Source: Nostoc sp. LPT (lineage in GTDB: Bacteria; Cyanobacteriota; Cyanobacteriia; Cyanobacteriales; Nostocaceae). Taken from it: DNA of 42,272 bases. The stretch is from NCBI RefSeq assembly GCF_017115165.1, contig NZ_JABXKF010000057.1, forward strand, positions 1-42,272, in the 5' to 3' direction. The position numbers were made by a program, and so were the translations under genes. Of the stretch, positions 1 through 8,845 are shown one piece after another. The notes under the pieces were generated by a model. That model was not told the DNA's origin. It made no database searches and saw nothing but the letters and a program-made list of their open reading frames with translations. Every line of letters begins with the position of its first letter. Positions within the stretch are counted from its first letter, which is position 1.

Positions 1-86
1 AACTTCTCGCTGTGCTTGAGTCTCAAGCTCTTAAATACTAATTAGATAGTCAGGGCTTACAACCTGCTTTTGGAGTCGAATTTTCT

Positions 87-1640
87 ATGTCAGACCCCAA
101 CATTGGTCGCTTACTCAGCAAACGCTACCAACTCCAAGAGTTAATTGGTACTGGAGCAATGGGTCGGGTTTATCGTGCTAAAGATACATTGTTGGGAGGT
201 GTACCTGTTGCAGTTAAGTTTCTAGCTCTATCAATCCAAAATGAAAAGATGCGATTGCAAGACCGCTTTGAGCGAGAAGCAAAAACCTGTGCTTTACTAG
301 GGCAAAAAAGTATCCATATTGTCCGAGTTATGGACTATGGGGTAGATGACAATAACATCCCCTTCTACGTCATGGAATACTTACAAGGACAAAGCCTGAA
401 CAATATTATTCGCAAGCAACGATTGCCTTTAGCAAGATTCCTCAGTATGGCGCGTCAACTTAGCCTGGGGCTACAGTGTGCCCATGATGGCATCCCGGTT
501 GATAGCACTATTTGCCCAATTATCCATCGTGATGTTAAGCCAAGCAATATGCTGGTGATTCAAGATCCCAGTTTTGGAGAATTGGTCAAGGTTCTAGATT
601 TTGGTATTGCTAAGTTATTACAGTCAGATGGCGACCATACAAAATTTTATTTGGGGACATTGGCTTATTCTTCTCCCGAACAGATGGAGGGTAAGGAATT
701 AGACAACCGTGCTGATATTTATAGTTTGGGCGTCATGATGTTTGAGATGCTCACGGGCAAAATGCCACTGGTGGCACCAACTCACTCTTTTGGTGCGTGG
801 TATAAAACACATCACTACCAAAAACCACGTTCTTTTGCTGAGGCTGCGCCTGGATTAGAACTACCAAAAGAAATCGAAAATTTAGTGATGAGTTGTCTAG
901 CTAAAGTAGCACGCGATCGCCCCCAAACTATTGCTGAAATCCTCAAAGTTTTAGCATCTTTAGAAAAGCCTGAGCATACACGCAAAATTCAGCAAGTCGA
1001 CCATGCCCTAGTTCCTACGACTACAGCTAGCACTGAGCTCGAACAAAAGACCAAAGCCGATTTGCGGGTATCCTGGTCAAACGATGAAATCGCTCGTGCT
1101 ATTTCCTGGCCCCAAAAGAAACCAATTGCCGATATTGTGTTTCCCCAGCCCATTCATACCAATGGGGAAGTTTTACCCGCGTTGTGGGTGATGCTACCGC
1201 AAGAGGAAATTCAAAAACGCTTACTCTGTACCCGCTATAACCAATTTCTGTTCATCTCTATCCCCCATCCGATGCTGTTATGGATTACTGTCATTTACAA
1301 CCGCAAGCATGGTGCTAAATGGTTGCCTTATTACCTCGATCTCAAAACCAGCCTTGGTCAAGAAATTGCCCGGTTACTAAAGCACACAGGTTATTACCGC
1401 TTGTTATTCTTTGCACGAGAAGCACCAAATCCCTGTACCCACATCTTACTTTCCAGCATCGCTTCTGCCCAGCGCCAACGACTGCAAGAGTGGGTCACAA
1501 TGAGCAATACGTTGATGTCCTCTGCCGACCCGCAAATCAGTAAAAGTTTACTCAAAAACGAGTACGAAAAGATTAAGCCTCAAATTCTAACAAAACTGGA
1601 AAGTATTGATACAGATTCTCCATACGATCTTTCCAGCTAG
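87..1640 (+). CDS. Hanks-type serine/threonine protein kinase with unknown C-terminal region
   Basis: This 517-residue protein is a eukaryotic-type Ser/Thr kinase that should phosphorylate protein Ser/Thr residues in the cytoplasm. The kinase domain fills about residues 14-290. The glycine loop GTGAMG is at 21-26, the ATP-anchoring Lys of VAVK at 44, the catalytic HRDVKPSN motif begins at 147, and DFG is at 171-173, so all catalytic residues are present. The activation segment ends in SPEQ. Residues from about 340 to 517 have no motif I recognise and no convincing membrane segment; they may be a regulatory or target-binding domain. The ATG start follows a poor Shine-Dalgarno region. A PP2C phosphatase gene lies 1.4 kb downstream on the other strand. 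The substrate cannot be told from the sequence. Confidence 0.93.
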   Translation: MSDPNIGRLLSKRYQLQELIGTGAMGRVYRAKDTLLGGVPVAVKFLALSIQNEKMRLQDRFEREAKTCALLGQKSIHIVRVMDYGVDDNNIPFYVMEYLQGQSLNNIIRKQRLPLARFLSMARQLSLGLQCAHDGIPVDSTICPIIHRDVKPSNMLVIQDPSFGELVKVLDFGIAKLLQSDGDHTKFYLGTLAYSSPEQMEGKELDNRADIYSLGVMMFEMLTGKMPLVAPTHSFGAWYKTHHYQKPRSFAEAAPGLELPKEIENLVMSCLAKVARDRPQTIAEILKVLASLEKPEHTRKIQQVDHALVPTTTASTELEQKTKADLRVSWSNDEIARAISWPQKKPIADIVFPQPIHTNGEVLPALWVMLPQEEIQKRLLCTRYNQFLFISIPHPMLLWITVIYNRKHGAKWLPYYLDLKTSLGQEIARLLKHTGYYRLLFFAREAPNPCTHILLSSIASAQRQRLQEWVTMSNTLMSSADPQISKSLLKNEYEKIKPQILTKLESIDTDSPYDLSS

Positions 1641-2114
1641 GCATAATTGTTAATGTTACGTGTTTTATATGAAAATAAAAGGTGGTCACTCAAACAATGT
1701 AACGTTTTATAAACAAAATATATATAAAGATGTAAGTTCTAGTTATATGTATAAAGAGTGAAATTACTAGCTGCTAAAGCAGTGGAATCCAAATTCTCTC
1801 TGAATCTTCCTGTGCAAATATTTCAGTAGATTGTAAATTTATGCAGGTAAGATTCTCAGACGAGACGAAACAAAAAGAGGTTTGGCTAAAGCAAACAACA
1901 GATTTAGCCTGCAAAGCTAGCTAAAGTTAAGTCTAGACTCCAGCAAATATGCTGTAGACAATGTTTACTCATTCTTAGTTAATTTCGGGAATTTAACTTT
2001 TGTACCACTCTTGTGGAATTACTTATCGAAGTTGACGCCCCGACATCCCCAGCTCTTTTCCTCCTTGGAACCAAGCAAGAGAAGGAGGTCGCCCACTGCG
2101 ACATTAGAACGACT
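1641..2114. other. Intergenic spacer between the kinase gene and nblA
   Basis: This AT-rich spacer of about 470 bp separates two convergent genes. I see no convincing gene. A 7-bp stem hairpin (GGCTAAA/TTTAGCC) lies at 1884-1909 without a T-run. Just before nblA, 2055-2091 holds CTCC/GGAG-rich inverted segments that could fold at the 3' end of the nblA transcript. Confidence 0.5.
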
Positions 2115-2312
2115 CTATGCCATAGTGGAACCGGAATCTAAGCCCCACTGGTGTTTAAGAAGCTCTTGATAAGTTGCCTCGCGCACGACCATTTGCTCAT
2201 AGAGCTTGACTAAAAAATCTTTAGCTTGATCGTGGCTCATATCCTGCACCTGAGTAGCAAATGAGCAGATACTGAATTGCTGTTCCAAGGATAGTTTCAT
2301 TGGTTGATTCAT
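2115..2312 (-). CDS. nblA: Phycobilisome degradation protein NblA
   Basis: This 65-residue protein matches the NblA family in length and in its whole sequence pattern: an N-terminal MNQPMKLSLEQQF segment, then FLVKLYEQMVVREATY and a C-terminal LLKHQWGLDSG. NblA is a small helical adaptor that binds phycobilisome rods and brings Clp protease to them during nitrogen or sulfur starvation, causing bleaching. The gene stands alone, with a spacer of nearly 700 bp upstream that contains hairpins, consistent with the long regulated leaders known for nblA in Nostoc. The ATG start matches the conserved N-terminus of the family. I see no truncation or unusual residues. Confidence 0.95.
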   Translation of the reverse strand: MNQPMKLSLEQQFSICSFATQVQDMSHDQAKDFLVKLYEQMVVREATYQELLKHQWGLDSGSTMA

Positions 2313-3005
2313 AATAAATTACTCCGAAAAAACAACGCGTAAAGGTGATATCACTCACAGAAGTCCAAATAGGATAATATTTGGACTCATATCTGTCCAA
2401 CATTTGTTCCTCCGTATTACGAAAGATAACAATTGTTTGACAGATTGCCCACATCCAAAATGTGGACTTTTTCTGCTCTGATATCTTGCACCTAATCCTA
2501 CTGATATACCACCCAAGTCAGCTGAACCATATTCCGGAAAATAAGCTCTATTTAGTCTCAGATAGGTATAACTACCTCCCTAATTCTTTTCTGCTTTGCA
2601 CAAATCTCCTTTAAAGAGAATATCTGGTGCTATGCAAAACCTGTCTTAGTCTTTGTGTTTAAAAAGCCTAAGATACTGTCTCTCCAAGCGTGGAGGAAAC
2701 TTCGGAAAGTGGAGATTTTAAGGAGGTTGGGGAATTAATGGTAATAAGCGTGAATTATAGTCGCGTTACCTTATTACGTGCAAGATGTCAATTTACCAAT
2801 TTATACAAATTTAGCCTCTTGAGGTAATTTTAGAGGCTAAAAATATTTGTATCAAATTGTAAAAAGGAAAAATGCTCACGCTGAACAAATTACTGAGTAT
2901 ATTTACCAAATTTGTCCTTTGTCCTTTGTCCTTTGTCATTTGTTTAAAGTTACTAAGCATCGACCAATGACCGATGACCAATGACCAATGACCAATGACC
3001 AATGA
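2313..3005. promoter_or_regulatory. Long upstream/leader region of nblA, with hairpins
   Basis: Nearly 700 bp separate nblA from the PP2C gene, and both are read leftward, so this is the nblA upstream region. Two inverted repeats lie in the likely nblA leader: GTCCAAATA/TATTTGGAC at 2363-2386 (9-bp stem, 6-nt loop) and CCACAT/ATGTGG at 2449-2465, which is followed on the plus strand by GACTTTTT. I found no clear GTAN8TAC NtcA site. The right end, from 2911, is a heptad repeat element. No gene of its own is supported: the reading frames here are translations of the repeats. Confidence 0.5.
2363..2386 (-). promoter_or_regulatory. Perfect 9-bp hairpin in the nblA leader
   Basis: GTCCAAATA and TATTTGGAC are separated by 6 nt, 50 nt before the nblA ATG. 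In RNA this would form a stable stem close to the translation start, or in DNA a dyad operator. The role is inferred. Confidence 0.45.
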
Positions 3006-3013
3006 CTAATGAC
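2911..3013. repeat. Convergent heptad repeat element (STRR type)
   Basis: TTTGTCC/TTTGTCA heptads at 2911-2943 are followed by the spacer TTTAAAGTTACTAAGCATC and then by AATGACC heptads to 3013. The two halves are roughly inverse complements, so a transcript could fold into a long imperfect hairpin. The stop codon of the PP2C gene lies inside the right half. Confidence 0.85.
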
Positions 3014-3743
3014 TATTTTCTTCAAGCGAGACGATAACAACTGTGATGTTATCATGTCCTCCATGCTCTTTGGCAGCCTCAACAAGAGAGATGGCGGCTT
3101 TATCAAGCCAAGGACTATTTTGAAGGCAGCTAGCAATCTTCTGTTCGACAAGTTCTTCTGTAAGACCATCACTACATAACAGCAAGCGATCGCCAATTTT
3201 TACATCTAGTGGTTGCACATCAATTTGATGCAAGTCTTCGCGCCCCAAACAGCGCGATAATACATGGCGAAAAGGATGTAATCGTGCTTCATCTAAGGTG
3301 ATCTCACCGATTTTGATTGCTCGTGCTACCCAAGTGTGGTCTTCCGTTACTTGTTCTAGGTGCGACTCTCGCAAGCGATACAGCCGTGAATCGCCAACAT
3401 GAGCGCACCAAGGCGACTCTGGAGAGCGAAAAATTACTGCTACAACCGTTGTCCCCATATCGGCGCGTTCGGGATGATTTTGCTGATCCTGCAAAATCGC
3501 TTCGTTGGCTCCCCACAAAGCTTGCTCTAGCAATTCTTGAGAAGACTTAGAAGTTTCCCAATTTGCTACCAAATACGCCTGAATTTCTCCAGTGGCAATG
3601 CGACTTGCCTCCTCACCTCCGGCATGACCACCCATACCATCGGCGACAACGAAAAATCGTCCTTTTGGGTCTATATAGTAAGCATCCTGATTATTAGAAC
3701 GAATAAGTCCCGGATCGCTAAAACCCGTGAAATTAAGTTTCAT
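3006..3743 (-). CDS. PP2C-type Ser/Thr protein phosphatase
   Basis: This 245-residue protein is a metal-dependent PPM/PP2C phosphatase that removes phosphate from Ser/Thr residues. It has the motifs in order: NQDAYY near residue 20, VADGMGGHAGGE near 34-45, MGTTVVAV, HVGDSRLYRLR, LCSDGLTEEL and GGHDNITVVIV near the end. The aspartates that bind the two metals are present, and the length is that of the bacterial single-domain form (PphA/PstP core). The final residues (ENSH) and the stop codon lie in a heptad repeat array, so the original C-terminus may have been altered by the repeat. The next gene upstream (ABC1 kinase family) is read the same way with a 16-bp gap, so they may be co-transcribed. 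It may counteract the Ser/Thr kinases in this window, but that is only a guess. Confidence 0.93.
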   Translation of the reverse strand: MKLNFTGFSDPGLIRSNNQDAYYIDPKGRFFVVADGMGGHAGGEEASRIATGEIQAYLVANWETSKSSQELLEQALWGANEAILQDQQNHPERADMGTTVVAVIFRSPESPWCAHVGDSRLYRLRESHLEQVTEDHTWVARAIKIGEITLDEARLHPFRHVLSRCLGREDLHQIDVQPLDVKIGDRLLLCSDGLTEELVEQKIASCLQNSPWLDKAAISLVEAAKEHGGHDNITVVIVSLEENSH

Positions 3744-3759
3744 AATTTTTTTGCAACAA

Positions 3760-5496
3760 TTAATACATACGATCGTAACGGTCGAGGCGTAAAAGTAATC
3801 GGATCAGGATCGCCGAAAGCGCCGCTGCAATTAAACCAGGCAGCAGTGCCAACCATACATAATCCTTAACCACTAAAATAGTAGCTGAAAGTGTGAAACC
3901 GCTGATTAACAGAGCATAGCTTATTGAGAGCTGAATACTGCTCTGTCGCCGCAGCAGGCGTTCGGTTTCTATAGACCGAACGCGCAAGCGCATATCTCCT
4001 TGCTCTAGCTTCTCCAGTGTATCCTCTAATCTACGTGGTAGACCAAAGGCGGTACTACTTACCTGAGCTGCTTGACGACTTAATTCGTTCAGAAAGCTAT
4101 TCCCCTCAGAACCATTCATATCGGTCATAAGTTGCATTGCATACGGTTTGGCAACTTCCATAAAGTTAAACTCTGGATCTAAGCCTTTGCCTACCCCTTC
4201 TAGGGTAGAAAAGGCTCGCATCACGAAAGTGAAAGTTGCTGGAAATCTAAATGGCTGATTATAAGCTATTTCGTAAAGGTCGTCACTGATTGCCGCGACT
4301 GATTGATTTTCAAAGGGCTTATCCATAAAATGATCCAGCATATACTGGACGGAACGCCGTACTGGGCCCATATCATCGGTTGGGGCGATCGCGCCTAAAT
4401 CGATTAGAGATTGCACAACGCGATCGCCATTTTTTTGGGCAATACCAAACAGTGTTTCCATCAATCCTTCGCGGATGTTGGACTTAATCCGCCCCATCAT
4501 GCCGAAATCGTAGAATATTAAAGCACCATTTGCACTAACAGCAATATTGCCTGGGTGAGGATCGGCGTGGAAAAAGCCACTATTGAGTAATTGTAGTAAG
4601 TAGGCTTGAGCGCCTTGACGAGCGATCGCCTTTCGATCTAAACCTGCTGCTTCTAAAGCTTCGTATTGACTAATTTTAATTCCAGGGAGATATTCTAAAG
4701 TTAGCACTCTGGAAGTAGCATAACGCCAGTATATTCTGGGGACGTTCACCCAATCGTAGCCGCGAAAGTTCCGGCGAAAAGTATCGGCGTTACGACCTTC
4801 GTTAAGATAATCAATTTCTTCCCAAAGAATGCGACAACATTCTTCGTAAATACCCAACCAATCTCGTCCCCGCCCCCATTTAGGATGGTTTTGAAAGTAG
4901 CGGGTAATTCCTTTGAGAATCTGTAAATCTATTTCAAATAATTTCTTTAGTCCAGGACGTTGCACCTTGACAACAACCGATTCCCCAGTATGTAGCACAG
5001 CTTTGTGTACTTGCCCCAAACTAGCAGCAGCTAAGGGAATAGGTTCAAAATTATCGAAGAGTTCAGGAATTTTCTTGCCTAGTTCTTTCTCAACGATCGC
5101 TTCTACTTGCTCATAACTAAATGCGGGTACTTTGTCTTGTAACTTGGCTAGTTCTTCTACATATTCACCAGGGAATATATCAGCACGGGTAGAAAACAGT
5201 TGCCCAACTTTGATGAAGGTTGGTCCTAAATCCAGTAGAGTATTGCGAATCCAAACCGCTTGGGTTTTGCGTCTTGCAGCTTGCTTTACATCAGTCACAC
5301 CTCCCGGATAACTCCAAGATTTGTTGTATAGCCAAAGTTTGAACAGTAAGGTCAAGACAAAAGACCAAATGTCCACAAAACGCCGTTTGCTAGAGTATTT
5401 TTCCCGATTCCAACGGTATGCTTTCTCTGAATAACCTTGTTCCATATACTTTGTGTACCGTTGGTTTGCGACCGAATCACTTGGAAGAAAAGACAC
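3760..5496 (-). CDS. ABC1/AarF/UbiB family atypical protein kinase-like protein
   Basis: This 578-residue protein belongs to the ABC1 (ADCK/UbiB) family, which in cyanobacteria and plastids is linked to prenylquinone and tocopherol metabolism and membrane homeostasis. The signature KxGQ motif lies in FIKVGQLFSTRAD near residue 95, the Ala-rich nucleotide loop in AAASLGQVHKAV, the VVVKVQRPG lysine segment follows, and the catalytic block HADPHPGNI with YDFGMMG comes near residue 310-335. Two hydrophobic segments close the C-terminus (about 525-570), consistent with membrane anchoring. The PP2C gene follows 16 bp downstream. The substrate is unknown; most family members show ATPase rather than classical kinase activity. 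Start at ATG, upstream of which lies a heptad repeat element. Confidence 0.92.
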   Translation of the reverse strand: MSFLPSDSVANQRYTKYMEQGYSEKAYRWNREKYSSKRRFVDIWSFVLTLLFKLWLYNKSWSYPGGVTDVKQAARRKTQAVWIRNTLLDLGPTFIKVGQLFSTRADIFPGEYVEELAKLQDKVPAFSYEQVEAIVEKELGKKIPELFDNFEPIPLAAASLGQVHKAVLHTGESVVVKVQRPGLKKLFEIDLQILKGITRYFQNHPKWGRGRDWLGIYEECCRILWEEIDYLNEGRNADTFRRNFRGYDWVNVPRIYWRYATSRVLTLEYLPGIKISQYEALEAAGLDRKAIARQGAQAYLLQLLNSGFFHADPHPGNIAVSANGALIFYDFGMMGRIKSNIREGLMETLFGIAQKNGDRVVQSLIDLGAIAPTDDMGPVRRSVQYMLDHFMDKPFENQSVAAISDDLYEIAYNQPFRFPATFTFVMRAFSTLEGVGKGLDPEFNFMEVAKPYAMQLMTDMNGSEGNSFLNELSRQAAQVSSTAFGLPRRLEDTLEKLEQGDMRLRVRSIETERLLRRQSSIQLSISYALLISGFTLSATILVVKDYVWLALLPGLIAAALSAILIRLLLRLDRYDRMY

Positions 5497-5524
5497 TCTG
5501 ATTCCTAAACTGTTTTTTTCTTAA

Positions 5525-5587
5525 ATGTCCTTTGTCATTTGTCTTTTGTCATTTGTACATAATTTTTGACCAATGACTAATGACTAA
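5525..5587. repeat. Convergent heptad repeat element (STRR type)
   Basis: TTTGTC/ATTTGTC heptads, a short AT spacer near 5561-5567, then GACCAATGACTAATGAC. It has the same dyad layout as the element at 2911-3013 and starts 3 nt after the stop codon of the gene at 5591. Confidence 0.8.
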
Positions 5588-5590
5588 AAT

Positions 5591-5917
5591 TTATGCAGAA
5601 GCTCTACGATAATGTTGCAATTCTGTTCGTAACAGGGCAATTTCGGCTCGTAATTCATCAATATCTGCTTGCAAGTCACCGGAATCAGAACTGGCTTGTC
5701 CAGTACCTGTGGTAGGTTGACTGGCATTAGCTGCTTCTGTTGCCCGATTTGCCCGCTCTAGGACTTCTTCTGTAAACTGGCGCAACTGCTCTCTAGCTTC
5801 TGCGTCAAATTTGCCCAGATCGCTCAAAGCATCGGTCAAGGCGACTTCTAAACGCTCATTAACTACTTCAGCTACTGCTCTGCCTACGAAAAAGGCTTGC
5901 ACAATGGGGTTACTCAT
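5591..5917 (-). CDS. Small conserved cyanobacterial protein, probably thylakoid-associated (DUF6825-like)
   Basis: This 108-residue protein starts [18 protein letters not shown] and continues with acidic/amphipathic helices ([18 protein letters not shown]). After a low-complexity Ala/Thr/Gly linker (about residues 62-78) comes a short coiled coil ([16 protein letters not shown]). The N-terminal pattern is that of a small family conserved in cyanobacteria and plastids, which I believe is DUF6825 and annotated as thylakoid-associated. There is no signal peptide and no membrane segment, so any membrane association would be peripheral. It is read in the same direction as the ABC1 gene downstream, but an STRR element separates them. 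Biochemical function is unknown; the family assignment is from memory. Confidence 0.7.
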   Translation of the reverse strand: MSNPIVQAFFVGRAVAEVVNERLEVALTDALSDLGKFDAEAREQLRQFTEEVLERANRATEAANASQPTTGTGQASSDSGDLQADIDELRAEIALLRTELQHYRRASA

Positions 5918-6017
5918 AAATTTTTGTTACGTTGATCCGCAAGAGAATTATAACTTGCCTGTATGCTTTACGGCTTCTGTTGTTGAGCTAGAAATTTACA
6001 TAAGGCGATCACTTTAT

Positions 6018-7628
6018 TTATGATATTCCTAGCAACTCTCGATAATATTGCTCTGGTGTACTCGGTAAATAAGTTGTCATTTGCAAAGTTTGTTCCCTCA
6101 ACTTGAAACCTTGGGTAATGTTTATCCGGCTGAGAAAATCGATATCGTGGGAAATTACCCAAAGCGCTCCTTGGTAATCATTGATACCTACTACCATTTG
6201 TTCAACAGTTTCAATATCCAGGTTATTAGTTGGCTCATCGAGAATCAGTAGATCGATTTCTGAGATACTAATCATAGTGATCGCTAATCTTGCCAATTCA
6301 CCTCCACTCAGCACAGAGGCGTTTTTGTGAACGTCATCATATTTAAACAGAAAGTGTCCTAGTTGTTGACGCAAAAGCTGATAGCTGAGATGAGGATTGG
6401 CAGCTTGCATATTTTCCAGAATTGTGTATCGACGATTTACCAATTCATAGGTTTGATCGAGATATACAGCTTTCATGGCTGGTGCAAGCAAAACTTCACC
6501 TGATTCTAAAATCGCAGCTTGGTTTTCCCTTCCCAAAATTGCCTTTACCAAACTCGATTTACCAGAACCGTTTGCGCCGATAATGGCTATGCGATCGCCA
6601 GATGATATATGCAGTTGAATATTTTGAATCAATAGACGCTCTGATATCCTAAGATTCGCACCCTGGATATTAATTAGATTTCGGCGCTTTTGATTTTTTT
6701 CTTCTAGCTGAATACTTGTTACTTTGGCAGTTTTGACCTTTGTCTGTGCAACCTTTTGATTAGCCTTTGCTACTGCTGCTTCATGTTTGTTTTTCGCAGT
6801 TCCGGTAGACACCTCAGCTTTGGTTTTAATCAGTCCTGCTGCCATTCTATCAATACTACCATTCAGAAACTTGGCGCGACCGTTGCGACTAGATTGGGCT
6901 GCGCGTTGCTGTTCTTGCATCGCTGTGGCTTGGGTACGTTTGAGTTCCTTTCTGGCGGCTTCGTGCGATCGCAATGCTACTTCTAACTCTATTTCTTTCT
7001 GTTCTCGATAGTACGAGAAATTACCGCCATATATTTTCAAGCCAACAGGTATAAGTTCCCAGGTAACTTCTGTTACTTGGTCTAAGAAAAAAGGCTTATG
7101 AGAGACAATTACATACGCACCTGTGAAATTCAAAAGAAAGTGTCTTAAGCTTTCTAATGCTTGCAAATCCATGTGATTAGTTGGCTCATCAAGTAATAAC
7201 AAGGTTGGCTCTTGAGCTAAACCGATCGCCAAAAACAGTTTAGTAAGTTCTCCACCACTCAAGTTAGCAATTGGTAAAGATAAGTCAACTTTTGTGTGAA
7301 ATTGTGTTTGCAAAATATCCTCAATCTTCCACCATTCATCAGAGATAGAAATCAAAAAATTAAGTACTGTATCTGCTGTAATTTCTTGCCTGATAGTGCT
7401 AATTTGTGGCAAATAGTAGACAATACCATTACACCAAACTGAACCTGTATATCGGTTAATTTGACCTGCAAGTATCTTGAAAAGGGTTGATTTTCCTACT
7501 CCGTTGCAACCTACTAAAGCGATGCGATCACCTACTTCAATACTTACCTGAACTCCTTGAAACAAAGTGCTATCCACGCTGAGTTCGTAAGCTAAATTCT
7601 CAGCTAACAATATTGATTTTTTCGGCAT
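6018..7628 (-). CDS. ABC-F family ATPase (ribosome-acting, antibiotic-resistance-like)
   Basis: This 536-residue soluble protein has two ABC ATPase domains and no membrane domain, the layout of ABC-F proteins, which act on the ribosomal E site in translation control or antibiotic protection. Domain 1 has Walker A GCNGVGKST near residue 40, signature LSGGE and Walker B LLLDEPTNHMD. The linker (about 215-320) is long, basic and Ala/Lys rich. Domain 2 has GANGSGKSS, LSGGE and LILDEPTNNLD. The arrangement resembles resistance-type members (Vga/Lsa/Msr groups) more than EttA, but that cannot be settled by eye. I chose the ATG at 7628, preceded by GAGG at 10 nt; a TTG three codons upstream is possible. 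The gene stands alone. Confidence 0.87.
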   Translation of the reverse strand: MPKKSILLAENLAYELSVDSTLFQGVQVSIEVGDRIALVGCNGVGKSTLFKILAGQINRYTGSVWCNGIVYYLPQISTIRQEITADTVLNFLISISDEWWKIEDILQTQFHTKVDLSLPIANLSGGELTKLFLAIGLAQEPTLLLLDEPTNHMDLQALESLRHFLLNFTGAYVIVSHKPFFLDQVTEVTWELIPVGLKIYGGNFSYYREQKEIELEVALRSHEAARKELKRTQATAMQEQQRAAQSSRNGRAKFLNGSIDRMAAGLIKTKAEVSTGTAKNKHEAAVAKANQKVAQTKVKTAKVTSIQLEEKNQKRRNLINIQGANLRISERLLIQNIQLHISSGDRIAIIGANGSGKSSLVKAILGRENQAAILESGEVLLAPAMKAVYLDQTYELVNRRYTILENMQAANPHLSYQLLRQQLGHFLFKYDDVHKNASVLSGGELARLAITMISISEIDLLILDEPTNNLDIETVEQMVVGINDYQGALWVISHDIDFLSRINITQGFKLREQTLQMTTYLPSTPEQYYRELLGIS

Positions 7629-8059
7629 TCTTCTCAAACCTCAATTCGCAAACTTCCACCCGCGTGTTTCCCAAATTTACGAGTAGATTAGACACAAAAA
7701 AACTCAGCCTCAGACATTAGTCAAACGGTTCTATGTAGATAGGAGTGATGACAATATTTTTAGTACATGACTATGTGAAGTAACCCTGTCAAACTAGTTG
7801 CGTTTATTCTTTGTTGACATTTGTTGCTTTAGTGCAACAGGTGTTTGGTACTACTTCATTTGTGCTATCTCATTGGAATTGTGATGAGGTTTGATATTGA
7901 CTACAGTGTAGCACTAAGGTATTTCGGAAAGCGAGGATGCGATCGCATTGTTTCCCAAGCGTTAATGTAGAGCGGTAAGCGATAGCTATGCCGTTAAGCT
8001 TATCACTTGAACAAAAAAATTACTATATATAATAACTAACTATGAATATAGGTCAATCT
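7629..8059. other. Intergenic spacer, divergent promoters
   Basis: This is the spacer between the ABC-F gene and the DUF433 gene, which diverge. It contains one HIP1 octamer (near 7940) and no convincing gene, RNA or strong hairpin. Promoters for both genes must lie here, but I cannot place them. Confidence 0.4.
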
Positions 8060-8398
8060 ATGTCTACCAAACATATTGCAGAGTATTTCAACTTTCTCTC
8101 TTCTGAAGATATTAGACTCAAAGACTCAAGAATTGGAATTGAAACAATTCTTTATGAATACATTGATTGTGGACGTTCTTCAGAAGAAATTGCCCAAATC
8201 TATCAAACAATATCTTTAGAGCAAGTATATGCAACAATTCTTTATTATCTCCAAAACAAAGAAACTGTCAGTGCTTACATGAAAAACTGGATAGAACATG
8301 GTCATAGAATGCGAGAACAACAGCGGCTTAATCCCCCGCCAGTGTCAGAAAAACTGCGCCAACTCCGAATTGAAAGACAAGCTAAACAGCAAGCATGA
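8060..8398 (+). CDS. DUF433 family protein, probable antitoxin
   Basis: This 112-residue protein has the DUF433 pattern found in cyanobacterial antitoxins: HIAEYFNFLSSEDIRLKDSRIGIETILYEYI, then EEIAQIYQTISLEQVYATILYYL, which forms a small helix-turn-helix-like domain, and a charged C-terminal tail (RQLRIERQAKQQA). I chose ATG 8060 because family members start shortly before HIAEYF; an in-frame ATG lies at 8042. Its stop overlaps the start of the next gene as ATGA (8395-8398), the usual arrangement of an antitoxin translationally coupled to a DUF5615 (PIN-like) toxin. Here the toxin is frameshifted, so the antitoxin may be an orphan. Confidence 0.8.
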   Translation: MSTKHIAEYFNFLSSEDIRLKDSRIGIETILYEYIDCGRSSEEIAQIYQTISLEQVYATILYYLQNKETVSAYMKNWIEHGHRMREQQRLNPPPVSEKLRQLRIERQAKQQA

Positions 8399-8756
8399 CA
8401 CTGCAATATCTGATTGATGAAAATATTAATCCTGTATATCCAAATCAAATTAGACTACGAGAAGCTGATATTGCAATCAAAATGATAGGAGAATAGGAAC
8501 TCCACTAAAAAGTATACTTGATCTAGAAATCCTGTGTTGGTATGAGGATAAGAATTTTATCTTAGTGACAAATAACCGAACTTATATGCCAGTACATTTA
8601 GCTGACCATATCGCTGTTAATCGTCACTTACCAGGAATTTTCATCCTCAATCCAAATTTAAGTATTGGTGAAAATATAGAAGAACTTATAATAATTGCTT
8701 TGGCATCAGAAGACGATGAATATCAAGACAGAATAGTTTATTTACCATTACCCTAA
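8395..8756 (+). pseudogene. DUF5615 (PIN-like) toxin gene with a frameshift
   Basis: Translation from ATG 8395 gives MTLQYLIDENINPVYPNQIR and reaches a stop at 8494-8496 after 33 residues. The rest of the family pattern continues in another frame from about 8496: GTPLKSILDLEILCW, NFILVTNNRTYMPVHLADH, PGIFILNPNLSIGENIEELI, ending at 8756. Restoring one base near 8494 (between GGAGAA and TAGGAACT) would join the two halves into a protein of about 120 residues, the usual length. The N-terminal Asp (LIDEN) and the TNNR motif of the PIN-like nuclease are both still present. It is therefore a recent disruption or a sequencing error. It is coupled to the DUF433 gene upstream. Confidence 0.8.
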
Positions 8757-8845
8757 TAATAGGCGATTACCTACAGTACGCTAGGCCTCGCTAACCATAA
8801 CACTGCTAAAATCAATCCATAACTACTTGGTGCCGTATCCATTCT

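Noticed and set aside
1860..1930. Short plus-strand frame (27 codons) after the kinase gene
   Set aside because: Too short, with no ribosome site and no family pattern; it overlaps a small hairpin.
2811..3196. Minus-strand reading frames with repeated VIGHWSL segments
   Set aside because: They are translations of the heptad repeat array plus the wrong frame of the PP2C gene; a 7-bp repeat gives a 7-residue periodic frame by itself.
8485..8500. Programmed ribosomal frameshift in the DUF5615 gene
   Set aside because: No slippery heptamer or downstream pseudoknot is evident, and family members are encoded in one frame; a lesion or sequencing error is simpler.
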